29,210 bases of DNA from Methanobacteriota archaeon (GCA_003170935.1 PMYA01000127.1:1-29210), one strand, 5' to 3'. Positions 1 through 8,477 are shown, counted from the first letter of the stretch. The notes: generated from the letters alone by a model not told the origin. Numbers and translations: made by a program.

Positions 1-17
1 GGCTAAATCAGGATTAT

Positions 18-1124
18 ATGGCTTGGTCTTTTCGAATCGCAACCGTTCGCGGAATACCGATTCTAATCAATATTACGCTTATATTGATTATTCCTATCTT
101 CGCCTTCGCGTTTTCCCTCTCCCCCCCACCTCTAGGGTTTGCAAACGTTCCCAACTCATTCGTCTACGGGACAATAGCGGGCATTATGATCTTTGTTTTC
201 GTGCTGCTCCACGAGCTTGGGCACTCTCTTCTGGCCTTGCGCTACGGCGTCGAAGTAAAAAGCATAACTCTTTACCTCATCGGAGGGGTTTCTGCAATTG
301 AAATCCCGAAAGATCCAAAAATCGAGTTCAGAACTGCGTTAATTGGTCCATTGGTCAGTTTGGGCCTTGGCGCGCTCTTTTTCGGATTGAGCCTTGCAGT
401 GACCGCAACCGTGCCAAATCTGTTTTTGCAGAACTTTGCGTACATTAACCTTGTTCTCGGTGGGTTCAATATCTTGCCAGCGTTTCCTATGGATGGCGGA
501 CGCGTGTTCCGGGCATGGCTTGCCAGTCGGCAGCCTTACCTGCAGGCGACGCACACCGCAGTGCAAGTTGGCAAGGTTTTTGCGATTGCAATGGGCATCG
601 CCGGATTGTTTTACCTTGGTCCGTTTATCATTATCATAGCTTTCTTTATCTATATCGCGGCGTCTGATGAGGAACGACAGACGACGATTACGCAGACGCT
701 TGCGGGAATTAAGGTGCGGAATATCATGACGGCTGAGGTGATGACCGTCCCTCCGTCGATGCCGATTACCCAGCTAATTGAAGTGATGTTTAAGAGCAAA
801 CACGCGAGTTTTCCTGTCGTCGACAATGGACTGCTTGTGGGTCTCATTACCTTTGGTAATGTGCATCAGGTACCCGCAAACCGTCGAGACGAAATCATGG
901 TGGGCAACGTCATGACGCGCAACATTGAACCAGCACAGCCTGATGATGACGCTTCTGAGGCATTCGTCAAGCTCGCGCAACAGAAGCTAGGGTCGATTCC
1001 AGTCGTACAAGATGGCACCGTGGTCGGGATCGTCACGCAAAAAGACGTAACAAGCGCCATGAATCTGCTCGGGGAGGCGCGCGAACAGATCGTGCGCCCT
1101 GACGGTACTGTGATCAAAGCTTAG
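18..1124 (+). CDS. Site-2-type (M50) membrane metalloprotease with two C-terminal CBS domains
   Basis: Intramembrane zinc protease of the M50/S2P family, expected to cut transmembrane segments of membrane-anchored substrates. The zinc site is visible as HELGH at residues 65-69, inside a hydrophobic stretch, and the second motif NILPAFPMDGGR at about 151-162 supplies the third ligand (Asp159). The N-terminal ~225 residues hold about six hydrophobic segments. Residues ~235-355 form a pair of CBS domains (each with a 'V..IMT' start), a layout typical of archaeal S2P-CBS proteins; CBS pairs usually sense adenine nucleotides. The length of 368 aa is normal. The ATG follows an AGGATT purine-rich stretch. 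It is followed 15 nt later by a TraB gene, suggesting one transcript. The substrate is unknown. Confidence 0.93.
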   Translation: MAWSFRIATVRGIPILINITLILIIPIFAFAFSLSPPPLGFANVPNSFVYGTIAGIMIFVFVLLHELGHSLLALRYGVEVKSITLYLIGGVSAIEIPKDPKIEFRTALIGPLVSLGLGALFFGLSLAVTATVPNLFLQNFAYINLVLGGFNILPAFPMDGGRVFRAWLASRQPYLQATHTAVQVGKVFAIAMGIAGLFYLGPFIIIIAFFIYIAASDEERQTTITQTLAGIKVRNIMTAEVMTVPPSMPITQLIEVMFKSKHASFPVVDNGLLVGLITFGNVHQVPANRRDEIMVGNVMTRNIEPAQPDDDASEAFVKLAQQKLGSIPVVQDGTVVGIVTQKDVTSAMNLLGEAREQIVRPDGTVIKA

Positions 1125-1139
1125 TGGAAGCAGGACCGG

Positions 1140-2348
1140 ATGAACGAAAGCCCCGATCAGCCCGCAGAAATCATCGTTGTCGGAACTGCACATATCTCGG
1201 AAGAGAGCATAGCTGAGGTACGCCGCACTATTGAAGCGGAACGACCTGATGTCGTGGCGGTTGAGTTAGACCCCGGTCGATATCAGGCGTTAACGAATCC
1301 TGAACAACAGAGTGCGTCAATCAAGGACATCCTCTCGAGCGGCAAACTATACCAGTTCTTGGTTCACTGGCTACTCGCCTACGTTCAGAATAAGCTCGGC
1401 GCGGAAGTCGGCGTCAAGCCTGGGAGCGAGATGCTGTCCGCTATCGACGCAGCTCGAAGCGTGGGTGCAAGCGTGGCACTCGTTGATCGCGATATTAACA
1501 TAACCATTGCTCGATTCTGGGCGAAGATGCGCCTTATTGAAAAGTTGAAGATGCTTATCGCGCTTCTCGGGATTGGCACGAGCGATGAGGAAATCGACCT
1601 CGACCTCAAAGAGATCACGAGCGATGATACTATTTCACAGCTTGTCACTGAACTACGGCAATTCTCACCAAACGCAGCGCAAGTACTCGTTGACGAACGG
1701 GACGCGTATTTAGCAGGAAATTTGCTCAAACTGCGCGGAAAGATCGTAGCAGTCGTCGGCGCGGGCCATAAAGAGGGAATAAAACACTATCTTGAGCACC
1801 CAGAGCTCGTTCCATCGCTTGAAGATCTCAATACTGTTCCGAAGAAACGCTTCAACTTCACAAAAATTGTGGGAATTGCTTTTTTAGCGATAATAATAGG
1901 GTTATTCGCGCTGATTTTTCTTTCCGGCGCCCCGCTCGCCGTCGTGCTGCTTGCCTTTGGGTATTGGTTTGTCCTTCACGCTGTCTTTGCGGGTGGTTTT
2001 GCTACAGCTAGTAGAAGCCATCCCCTCGCCATTGCTGCGTCTGCGGGTTACGCTGGCTTCAGCCCCTTTATTCCGATTCCATTTCTTAAGGTTGGCGTCA
2101 TTGCCGGATTGATTGAAGCTGCAAAGCGACCGCCAAGCACCGAAGATTTTTCGGGAGTCGCTAAAGTAGCGTCAGTCAGAGAACTTCTTTCGAACAAGCT
2201 GTTTAGAATACTATTAGTTGCCGTCGCAGTTAACGTAGGCAGCTCCCTAGCTACTTTTATCTCTCTTCTCGTTATATTTCCTATGACGGGAATTAACCCG
2301 TATGATATCTTACTAACCGCCTTCTCGCGCATAACGGGGATGGTGTAG
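1140..2348 (+). CDS. TraB/PrgY-family membrane protein
   Basis: Member of the TraB family, named after an enterococcal pheromone-shutdown protein; the family is structurally related to the Tiki/ChaN-like metalloprotease superfamily, and its biochemical role in archaea is not established. The N-terminal domain carries the family signature VVGTAHIS near residues 14-21, then AVELD in the first 50 residues and VVGAGHKEG near residue 205, with conserved Gly-His and Glu residues that could bind a metal. After ~residue 240 come about four or five hydrophobic segments, giving a soluble domain plus membrane domain typical of the archaeal form (~400 aa). It lies between two M50-type proteases and ends 4 nt before the next ATG, so co-expression is likely. 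A shared role in membrane proteolysis is inference. Confidence 0.88.
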   Translation: MNESPDQPAEIIVVGTAHISEESIAEVRRTIEAERPDVVAVELDPGRYQALTNPEQQSASIKDILSSGKLYQFLVHWLLAYVQNKLGAEVGVKPGSEMLSAIDAARSVGASVALVDRDINITIARFWAKMRLIEKLKMLIALLGIGTSDEEIDLDLKEITSDDTISQLVTELRQFSPNAAQVLVDERDAYLAGNLLKLRGKIVAVVGAGHKEGIKHYLEHPELVPSLEDLNTVPKKRFNFTKIVGIAFLAIIIGLFALIFLSGAPLAVVLLAFGYWFVLHAVFAGGFATASRSHPLAIAASAGYAGFSPFIPIPFLKVGVIAGLIEAAKRPPSTEDFSGVAKVASVRELLSNKLFRILLVAVAVNVGSSLATFISLLVIFPMTGINPYDILLTAFSRITGMV

Positions 2349-2352
2349 AGAA

Positions 2353-2976
2353 ATGACGCGACACACAACAAGCAGTAAAGAAGTGCTTGACCTCTTTGTA
2401 GCGTGGCTCGGCGTGTCATTCGCCTTCTATCTCGCATTATTCCGACCTAACTTGTCTCAAGCGTCGCTCGTGAACGTCCTTCCTACACTGATCATCACAC
2501 TTGTCGTTGTTGGCTCAAGTTTTGTCCTACACGAGCTTTTGCACAAGTTCACAGCTCAGCATTTTGGTTTCTGGTCTGAATTTAGAGCCAGCTATACCAT
2601 GCTTGCATTTGCCGTCCTTTTTGCCGCCGTTGCAGGAATCGTGTTCGCGGCTCCCGGCGCTACGATGATTTACGGACCTACCATAACCAAGCGACAAAAT
2701 GGGATCATTTCTGCCGCTGGCCCGCTACTCAATCTAGTGTTAGGCGGATTGTTCTTACTACTTTATCTCCTGACTCCGCTGGGGGGCTTGCTCAGTGAGT
2801 TGGGGCAGCTCGGTTTTATAATAAACGCTTGGCTTTCTGCCTTCAACTTGCTGCCAATTGGCCCACTTGACGGGAAAAAAGTGCTTGATTGGGGCGTCCC
2901 TCAATATATAGCGATAGCAACGTTGCCTTTTTTGGCGGCTATTTTCGTCTTTTTCGGCGGATTTAACTTGCTTTAA
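2353..2976 (+). CDS. Small M50-like membrane zinc metalloprotease
   Basis: A second site-2-protease-like protein, shorter (207 aa) and without CBS domains. The catalytic HELLH motif is at residues 60-64 in a hydrophobic helix, and the matching second motif, NLLPIGPLDGKK at ~165-176, provides Asp173 as third zinc ligand. Roughly five to six hydrophobic segments make up almost the whole protein. It resembles the short archaeal M50 group (yuiF/SpoIVFB-like metalloproteases) more than the CBS-fused form at the start of the window. It starts 4 nt after the TraB stop, so it is very probably the last gene of that three-gene unit. The substrate is unknown; both catalytic motifs are intact, so there is no reason to call it inactive. 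Confidence 0.87.
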   Translation: MTRHTTSSKEVLDLFVAWLGVSFAFYLALFRPNLSQASLVNVLPTLIITLVVVGSSFVLHELLHKFTAQHFGFWSEFRASYTMLAFAVLFAAVAGIVFAAPGATMIYGPTITKRQNGIISAAGPLLNLVLGGLFLLLYLLTPLGGLLSELGQLGFIINAWLSAFNLLPIGPLDGKKVLDWGVPQYIAIATLPFLAAIFVFFGGFNLL

Positions 2977-3027
2977 CGGTACTAGCGTGCTTTATCTGCT
3001 CTTTCACCTCTCGAAGAAAGAACCTGG

Positions 3028-3037
3028 CTTAAAAAAA
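3028..3037 (+). promoter_or_regulatory. Candidate TATA box for the radical SAM gene
   Basis: CTTAAAAAAA stretch in the 147-nt gap between the M50-like gene and the radical SAM gene. Transcription would start near 3060, giving a leader of about 60 nt. A clear Shine-Dalgarno sequence (GAGGTTA, 3114-3120) precedes the ATG. Nothing else was recognised in this gap, and it has no ATG-started small ORF. Confidence 0.45.
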
Positions 3038-3123
3038 CTCTGAAAATCAGAAGTGCAAAGAATAGTTAATTTGCGGCAGGCGATTATTAGTAATAAATAG
3101 GGCGAAGAATTAAGAGGTTAACT

Positions 3124-4302
3124 ATGACACAGAAGGCAAGACAAAAGAGACCTTTTCACGTCATGATCATACCCACCCTCGGCTGTCCCTCCAAATGCGC
3201 TTACTGTTGGAGTTCTGAGGTGGGTTCACCCGTTATGAGCATAGAGATGGTAGGGTCTATTGTTGCCTGGCTTAAAGACTTCAGAAGCGATCCGGTCACA
3301 TTTACATTTCATGGCGGAGAACCCCTCCTAGCTGGAGCCGATTTTTACCAAAAGGCCCTACCCCTGCTGACTTATGGACTTCAGGATCTCGAACCCAACT
3401 TCGCCTTGCAGACCAACCTCTGGAAGCTCACCCCCGATCTGGCCGAGATTCTGGCCAAATACAAGATACCTATAGGCTCCAGCCTGGACGGACCGCAGGA
3501 ACTAAACGACCTGCAGAGGTCAGAGGGCTACTATGAAAGGACCATGAGAGGATATGAGCTGGCCAGAAACCATGGGCTTCAGGTGCAGTTCATTTGCACC
3601 TTCACCTCCCACTCCGTGCAGTTCAAGGAGGATATATTCAAATTTTTCATGGACAACCGTCTCACCCTCAAGCTGCATCCAGCGCTGCCCTCGCTAAAAA
3701 GTTACGAGCCGGACCGGTGGGCCCTTTCCCCTGAGAAATACGGAGACCTCTTAGTCTATCTTCTGGACAAGTATCTGGAGAATATGGACCAGATAGAGGT
3801 GCGAAACATCAACGACTATGCCCGATGTGTCTTGACCGGCAGGGGTACGGTCTGCACTTTCGTAGACTGCATGGAGAACACCTTTGCCGTGGGCCCTGAT
3901 GGCAGTATTTATCCCTGCTACCGGTACGTGGGAATGCTCGAATATGTAATGGGCCACGTCCGGGACCGCCCTAGCCAAGAGGATTTAATCCAGTCGGCGG
4001 CAGGAGTTCGCATGCAACGCTTCAAGGAGCATGTAGACCAGGAATGCAAGGGTTGCAAGCACATCCGCTATTGCCGGGGAGGCTGTCCCTACAATGCTAT
4101 AGCGCGGAGCGACGGTGAGATCGAGGGAGTTGATCCCCACTGTCTAGCCTACAGGCGGATTTTTGAAGAGATTGCCGATCGCTTCGACCAGGAGATGATG
4201 GGCTCGCTGGACATGGATATGGGGCTGCCAGTCAGGCCAAAAGCTGAAAAGGGGATAAGGCCGGCGATCATGCCCCTAGTGCGAAAGCTGGCATCGAATT
4301 AA
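3124..4302 (+). CDS. Radical SAM/SPASM-domain protein, probably peptide- or protein-modifying
   Basis: Radical S-adenosylmethionine enzyme. The cluster-binding motif CPSKCAYC (CX3CX2C, Cys21, 25, 28) is followed by the SAM-binding GGEP at residues 65-68. The C-terminal half is a SPASM domain: Cys residues around 237-252, a YPCYR segment, then CKGCKHIRYCRGGC (CX2CX5CX3C) and a final DPHC, enough for two auxiliary [4Fe-4S] clusters. SPASM enzymes include anaerobic sulfatase maturases and enzymes that modify ribosomal peptides; the length (392 aa) and WSS after the cysteine motif resemble the methanogen peptide-modifying families. No sulfatase or obvious precursor peptide is adjacent. Leucine CTG is frequent (14 of 38) versus 3 of 34 in the next gene, hinting at separate origin. 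It starts behind a good GAGGT ribosome site. Exact substrate unknown. Confidence 0.88.
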   Translation: MTQKARQKRPFHVMIIPTLGCPSKCAYCWSSEVGSPVMSIEMVGSIVAWLKDFRSDPVTFTFHGGEPLLAGADFYQKALPLLTYGLQDLEPNFALQTNLWKLTPDLAEILAKYKIPIGSSLDGPQELNDLQRSEGYYERTMRGYELARNHGLQVQFICTFTSHSVQFKEDIFKFFMDNRLTLKLHPALPSLKSYEPDRWALSPEKYGDLLVYLLDKYLENMDQIEVRNINDYARCVLTGRGTVCTFVDCMENTFAVGPDGSIYPCYRYVGMLEYVMGHVRDRPSQEDLIQSAAGVRMQRFKEHVDQECKGCKHIRYCRGGCPYNAIARSDGEIEGVDPHCLAYRRIFEEIADRFDQEMMGSLDMDMGLPVRPKAEKGIRPAIMPLVRKLASN

Positions 4303-4403
4303 TGCTTATAACCCCGGCAGTCGCATAACATGTATCCAGAGCGAGTGTATTTCTCACTCCTCGAATTGAACACGTCATCCAGCTCTGTATCCTCGTCAGA
4401 AGG

Positions 4404-4412
4404 CTTTAATAC
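4404..4412 (+). promoter_or_regulatory. Candidate TATA box for aspartate kinase
   Basis: CTTTAATAC lies 51-59 nt upstream of the lysC start codon in the 160-nt gap after the radical SAM gene. Initiation ~25 nt downstream would leave a leader of roughly 25 nt containing AAGGTAAA just before the ATG. Assignment is by position and A/T content only. Confidence 0.4.
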
Positions 4413-4462
4413 CATCAATCTGGATAAACTGCTTCAAACACAGCCAACAAGGTCAAGGTAAA

Positions 4463-5905
4463 ATGAGATACGTAATGAAATTCGGCGGCACCTCTGTGGG
4501 AGATGGGAAGAGAATAAAACAGGTTGGGGAGCTCGTTCGAAGCTATTATGACCAAGGAAACGAGATTGCGGTAGTCGTTTCTGCTATGTCCGGCTTGACT
4601 GACGAACTTCAAACCATCGCAGAACGCATGACAAGTGAATACACTGAAGTTACTGAGGTCACTGAATTTATTAATCAGGTAGGTAAGAGACATTTCGATG
4701 CCACCTACACAGCAATCGAAGACGAGATGATCGTCACAGAGGTTATATCAGAAATTGAAACAAGACTCAAAGAACTTAAAAACGCCCTCACCGGCATATA
4801 TCATCTCGGAGAGCTAACTGACAGATCTTATGATTATATCTCTTCTTTTGGAGAACGATTATCTGCTCCAATCGTCTCTGGCGCTCTAAAATCGCTTAAA
4901 GTCCAATCAGTCTTTTTGATGGGCGGTGAGGCAGGCATCATAACCGACAGCAAACATCGTGGCGCACGCCCAACGGAGATTACAGAAAGGCGCGTTAACG
5001 AGCGTCTTGTTCCACTTCTGCAAGTTGGCATTGTGCCTGTTATCACCGGTTTCATTGCATACAACATACATAACATCATCACAACTCTGGGGCGGGGCGG
5101 TTCTGATTATACAGCGTCAATTATTGGCAGCGCCGTCGACGCAGACGAGATATGGATTTGGACTGACGTGGATGGCATCATGACGGCAGATCCTAAGCTC
5201 GTTTCCAACGCCCGCACGCTACTGCAGATATCTTACGTCGAAGCCATGGAAATCTCGTACTTTGGAGCGAAGGTTATACATCCAAAAACAATAGAACCAG
5301 CTGTAACTAAGGGAATCCCTGTACGGGTGAAGAACACCTTTAATCCAAGCGGCGCAGGCACAACTATTGTCGAAACCGTCAGTAATGACCAAAATCTCGT
5401 CAAAGCTGTAACAGCGGTGAGTAACGTTGCGCTCATTACCCTTTCGGGCGCAGGGATGGCGGGAACTATCGGTATCGCAGCCCAAGTGTTTTTGAAACTT
5501 GCGAGCGCAAGCGTAAACATTATTATGATAAGTCAAGGATCCAGTGAAGCAAATATTTCCATGCTTATAGAGGAGGAGCATCTAAGCAGCGCTTTAAACG
5601 CTCTTCACAGCCTCAAGGGTGAATTTAATGGCAATATCATCAAAGAGATCTCGTGCAACGAGGAAGTGAGTGCAATAGCAGTTGTCGGCTCTCGAATGGC
5701 CGGAAAGCCAGGCATTGTCGGCAGGATTTTCAGCTGCATGGGTGATATTAACGCCAGCGTGATTATGATAAGCCAAGGATCAAACGAACATAACGTCTCA
5801 TTTGTGTTAAGACGAGATTTAGTACGTCGCGCTGTAGAGAGTCTTCATGAAGAGTTTTCTCTTTCAGAGCTCTATAGCGAAAAAGTGGTTAACGATAGCA
5901 GTTAA
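4463..5905 (+). CDS. lysC: Aspartate kinase
   Basis: Phosphorylates L-aspartate with ATP, the first step toward lysine, threonine, methionine and isoleucine. The amino-acid-kinase domain begins with KFGGTSV at residues 6-12 and contains GRGGSDYTA and TDVDGIMTADP near residues 210-245, the nucleotide/aspartate-binding core. From ~residue 320 there are two ACT domains with near-repeated cores (IIMISQGSSE and VIMISQGSNE), the usual site of feedback inhibition by lysine or threonine. The length of 480 aa is typical of archaeal and plant-type monofunctional enzymes. It stands alone: its own TATA box upstream and a T-run 35 nt downstream. Codon use is like the surrounding core genes, unlike the radical SAM gene before it. 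Confidence 0.96.
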   Translation: MRYVMKFGGTSVGDGKRIKQVGELVRSYYDQGNEIAVVVSAMSGLTDELQTIAERMTSEYTEVTEVTEFINQVGKRHFDATYTAIEDEMIVTEVISEIETRLKELKNALTGIYHLGELTDRSYDYISSFGERLSAPIVSGALKSLKVQSVFLMGGEAGIITDSKHRGARPTEITERRVNERLVPLLQVGIVPVITGFIAYNIHNIITTLGRGGSDYTASIIGSAVDADEIWIWTDVDGIMTADPKLVSNARTLLQISYVEAMEISYFGAKVIHPKTIEPAVTKGIPVRVKNTFNPSGAGTTIVETVSNDQNLVKAVTAVSNVALITLSGAGMAGTIGIAAQVFLKLASASVNIIMISQGSSEANISMLIEEEHLSSALNALHSLKGEFNGNIIKEISCNEEVSAIAVVGSRMAGKPGIVGRIFSCMGDINASVIMISQGSNEHNVSFVLRRDLVRRAVESLHEEFSLSELYSEKVVNDSS

Positions 5906-5940
5906 GAAGTAAGACTGCTTGCGCAGAACTATGAACGATC

Positions 5941-5947
5941 TTTTTTT
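5941..5947 (+). terminator. Oligo-T transcription terminator candidate after lysC
   Basis: Seven consecutive T residues 36 nt past the lysC stop. Archaeal RNA polymerase commonly terminates at non-template-independent T-runs without a hairpin, and none is seen here. The remaining part of the 182-nt gap up to purM holds only a weak TATA-like GATAAAAAGG at 6005-6014. Confidence 0.4.
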
Positions 5948-6087
5948 AAGGTAAAAGCCCTATTGTTTGTAGCCGAGCGTATATTCCTCGACAAGCACAA
6001 AGATGGATAAAAAGGTCCGAGAGGTGCAGCGCGCACTCACTTTGTCACATGAGCACGCCTTAACGCCTCTGCACTTGCGAGTGGTAA

Positions 6088-7098
6088 ATGAATTCACAGC
6101 ACCGCCATACTTACGCTGAATCTGGAGTCGACATCCTAGTCGAAGAAGAGGCAATAAGAGCACTTACAAGCCATTTTATTGCCAAAAAAAAAGGTAGCGG
6201 CAGCCCAATCAACATAAAGGGTGCTTATGCGGGCCTTTTGGATATGGGCGGTTTCATCTTAGGATTCACCACTGACGGGGTCGGGTCGAAAGTTCTAATC
6301 GCAACGGAAATGGGTAACTGGCGGACCATTGGAATAGACTGTATGGCGATGAACGTCAATGATCTTTATGCAATGGGGCTAGAGCCAATCGCGTTTGTCG
6401 ACTATCTAGCTATGGAGACCGTGGAACCTTCCATTGCCGATCAAATCGGCCAAGGACTCGCAAAAGGGGCAGAGATCGCTAACGTATCAATATTAGGCGG
6501 TGAAACTGCAAGCCTGCCGGATATCATTAGGGGTTTCGACTTGGCAGGCAGCTGCGTCGGAATTGCGGCTAAAGAGAAGCTTGTTACCGGCCAAAAAATC
6601 GAGGAGGGAGATGCGATTGTCGGCATTCCAAGCACGGGGATCCATAGTAACGGACTTACCCTAGCGCGCAAGCTGTTAGCCAAATACAGCCTTTATAAGC
6701 GTTATGGGAACATGGAGCGGACACTAGGAGAAGAACTACTCGTGCCTACACGGATCTACTCAGAGGTGCTAGACATCAGTAAGAATTGTGAAGTGCATGG
6801 GATGGCGCACATCACAGGAGGGGGACTTTTAAATCTTACGAGAATCACACGTCTAGGTTTTAATTTATCAGATCCGCTAGCACCTCAAGAGATATTCAAA
6901 ATGATTCAAGCAGAGGGCGTCAACGTCGAAGAGATGTTTAAAACCTTCAACATGGGAATGGGTTTCGCCATAATTGCTCCTGAAAACGAGGTAACACGCA
7001 TTAAAAGCCTCAGTGACGGCGCCAGACAGGTCGGCACTATTTCGAACCGAGGGATACAAATTCAATATAACGGTAGTCGGATCGAAATCGCGAAATAA
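6088..7098 (+). CDS. purM: Phosphoribosylformylglycinamidine cyclo-ligase (AIR synthetase)
   Basis: Converts formylglycinamidine ribonucleotide to aminoimidazole ribonucleotide with ATP, the fifth step of purine synthesis. The N-terminal TYAESGVDI (residues 8-16), the TTDGVGSKV loop at ~61-69, NVNDLYAMG and LGGETASLPD are family hallmarks of the PurM/AIRS fold, and the later GMAHITGGG is the conserved C-terminal-domain motif. The length, 336 aa, matches the usual ~330-350. The start is chosen because the conserved AESGVD follows within ten residues and GTGGTAA precedes the ATG. It is not in a purine operon; flanking genes make aspartyl amino acids and cobamides. A run of six T at 7120-7125 may terminate transcription. 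Confidence 0.95.
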   Translation: MNSQHRHTYAESGVDILVEEEAIRALTSHFIAKKKGSGSPINIKGAYAGLLDMGGFILGFTTDGVGSKVLIATEMGNWRTIGIDCMAMNVNDLYAMGLEPIAFVDYLAMETVEPSIADQIGQGLAKGAEIANVSILGGETASLPDIIRGFDLAGSCVGIAAKEKLVTGQKIEEGDAIVGIPSTGIHSNGLTLARKLLAKYSLYKRYGNMERTLGEELLVPTRIYSEVLDISKNCEVHGMAHITGGGLLNLTRITRLGFNLSDPLAPQEIFKMIQAEGVNVEEMFKTFNMGMGFAIIAPENEVTRIKSLSDGARQVGTISNRGIQIQYNGSRIEIAK

Positions 7099-7225
7099 CT
7101 CCCTTGTTCAGATGACGCATTTTTTGAAATCGGTCGTACTCGATAACGAGCTGGATCACAGTGGTCAAATCGGAGATCTCAAAGGTTAGCAGACACTTGC
7201 GGCCTTTCGCTTGAGCTAGTGTAGG

Positions 7226-7234
7226 GTATATATC
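7226..7234 (+). promoter_or_regulatory. TATA box of the cobZ-cobS-cobY operon
   Basis: GTATATATC, 49-57 nt before the cobZ ATG, within the 184-nt gap after purM. Initiation near 7257 would give a short leader starting around GGATAAGGGG. No cobalamin-riboswitch-like element was recognised in this leader. Confidence 0.5.
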
Positions 7235-7282
7235 TTTCAATTGTCAATTCAAGTGAGGATAAGGGGCAAAGGCTTCTAGAAG

Positions 7283-7750
7283 ATGACAGACGATTTTTTT
7301 AAACAGACCGGAATAACGCGCGAAGATATTATTGATACAGCTATGCTTCTGTGGTTTCCACATCCTGGAGTCGAGACCGAAACACGTGCGAGAGAAGTTT
7401 TTTCGAGCGAGCTTCGTCGAGCACTCGCTGATCCAAACTTATGGGTTCTTTTACATGTAGGAGTAGCGTTAGAGCGAGATGCACGAGAAGGTCGTATTCC
7501 CAAACTCGATCCCGTCGCTTACGAAGAAGACCTAACGTGCTTGATCGCAGACGAAGTATTAGGCATGGCTATAGCGATGTACATCAGTGGGTATAAGGGA
7601 CACTTTGATTATGCTCGATTCGACAGACAAAAACCTGGGATTCTCGGATCGCTCGGGCCGTTCTTAGATGATATCGTTGCTGGCTTGATTGGAGGTGTTT
7701 CCGCTAACATGTACGATCGAGGAGCTGCTGATGCCACTACGCTTCGTTAA
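7283..7750 (+). CDS. cobZ: Alpha-ribazole-5'-phosphate phosphatase, PgpA-like
   Basis: Small protein of the phosphatidylglycerophosphatase A (PgpA) fold. The C-terminal half shows the family pattern: ADEVLGM, then FDRQKPG and FLDDIVAG, acidic residues expected to bind metal. In Methanosarcina mazei the homologous CobZ replaces bacterial CobC and removes phosphate from alpha-ribazole-5'-phosphate. The position directly before cobS and cobY supports that cobamide role over phospholipid synthesis. The first ~60 residues form an N-terminal part (GITREDIIDTAM) typical of the CobZ-type members. The length of 155 aa is usual. Its 3' end overlaps the cobS start by 20 nt. A lipid phosphatase activity cannot be excluded from sequence alone. 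Confidence 0.85.
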   Translation: MTDDFFKQTGITREDIIDTAMLLWFPHPGVETETRAREVFSSELRRALADPNLWVLLHVGVALERDAREGRIPKLDPVAYEEDLTCLIADEVLGMAIAMYISGYKGHFDYARFDRQKPGILGSLGPFLDDIVAGLIGGVSANMYDRGAADATTLR

Positions 7751-8477
7751 CAGCGTTCGAGCCGGCTTCGGATTCTTAACGACGATTCCGGTAGGATTTC
7801 ACCAGCAAGACCTCGAGAGCCTTGCCAGCCACATGTGGGTTTTCGTGCTAGTCGGAGCCAGTGTCGGGTTGCTAACTGGAGGAGTCAGTTACGCGCTTGT
7901 TTTCGTACCGCAACTAAACAGTTTTGTACATGCGGGCTTGACCCTAGTGGCGCTATATGCGCTAACAGGATTTATACACCTTGACGGGTTAGCTGACGTC
8001 GGAGACGGGCTGCTCAAGCACGGAACCATTCAAGAGCGACTTAAAGTCATAAAAGACCCATATATCGGAGTGGGGGGGATATCTTTTTGTGCCCTCTCGT
8101 TCCTCCTGCTTTTCTCTGCAGTAACAGCTATTAAACCAGCCGTTTTGATACCTGCACTCGTCACCGCCGAAGCTGCAGCAAAGCTTTCCATGGTCGAAGT
8201 GGCTTCGTTCGGAAAGGCGACGCATGAAGGTCTTGGATCACGTTTTTCTTCGAGAAGTGGTCCGCTTACTTTCGTTGGGGCGCTCGTGCTTACAATAGGT
8301 ATCGCTGTTCTCTTTTTTGGTTTGAAGGGCATCATTGTGCTGCTGCCCCCTATAATCCTATCGCTTGGATTGGTGAAACTCGCTAATATGGCGTTTGGTG
8401 GAATTAACGGCGACGTAATTGGAGCCTCAAACGAGTTAGGACGTCTAGCTGCGCTTATAGCCATAGGGCTTGTGTAG
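7731..8477 (+). CDS. cobS: Adenosylcobinamide-GDP ribazoletransferase (cobalamin synthase)
   Basis: Integral membrane enzyme that joins adenosylcobinamide-GDP with alpha-ribazole (or its phosphate) to complete the cobamide. The family motif FIHLDGLADVGDGL at residues 81-94 has the conserved acidic residues Asp85, Asp89 and Asp92, and the C-terminus has the conserved GGINGDVIGA segment near residue 225. About six hydrophobic segments; length 248 aa, close to the usual ~250. I chose ATG 7731 rather than an upstream in-frame TTG at 7689, because MPLRFVNSVRAGFGFLTTIP matches the family N-terminus and GAGG lies 8-12 nt before it. It overlaps cobZ by 20 nt and is followed 8 nt later by cobY. Confidence 0.94.
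   Translation: MPLRFVNSVRAGFGFLTTIPVGFHQQDLESLASHMWVFVLVGASVGLLTGGVSYALVFVPQLNSFVHAGLTLVALYALTGFIHLDGLADVGDGLLKHGTIQERLKVIKDPYIGVGGISFCALSFLLLFSAVTAIKPAVLIPALVTAEAAAKLSMVEVASFGKATHEGLGSRFSSRSGPLTFVGALVLTIGIAVLFFGLKGIIVLLPPIILSLGLVKLANMAFGGINGDVIGASNELGRLAALIAIGLV

Noticed and set aside
7037..7240. Minus-strand ORF of 67 codons across the purM end and the cobZ leader
   Set aside because: It starts only with TTG, overlaps conserved purM coding sequence, and its start region is the cobZ TATA box.
7689..7730. Upstream TTG start extending cobS by 14 residues
   Set aside because: The extension overlaps the conserved end of cobZ and is unlike family N-termini; the ATG at 7731 has a better ribosome site.
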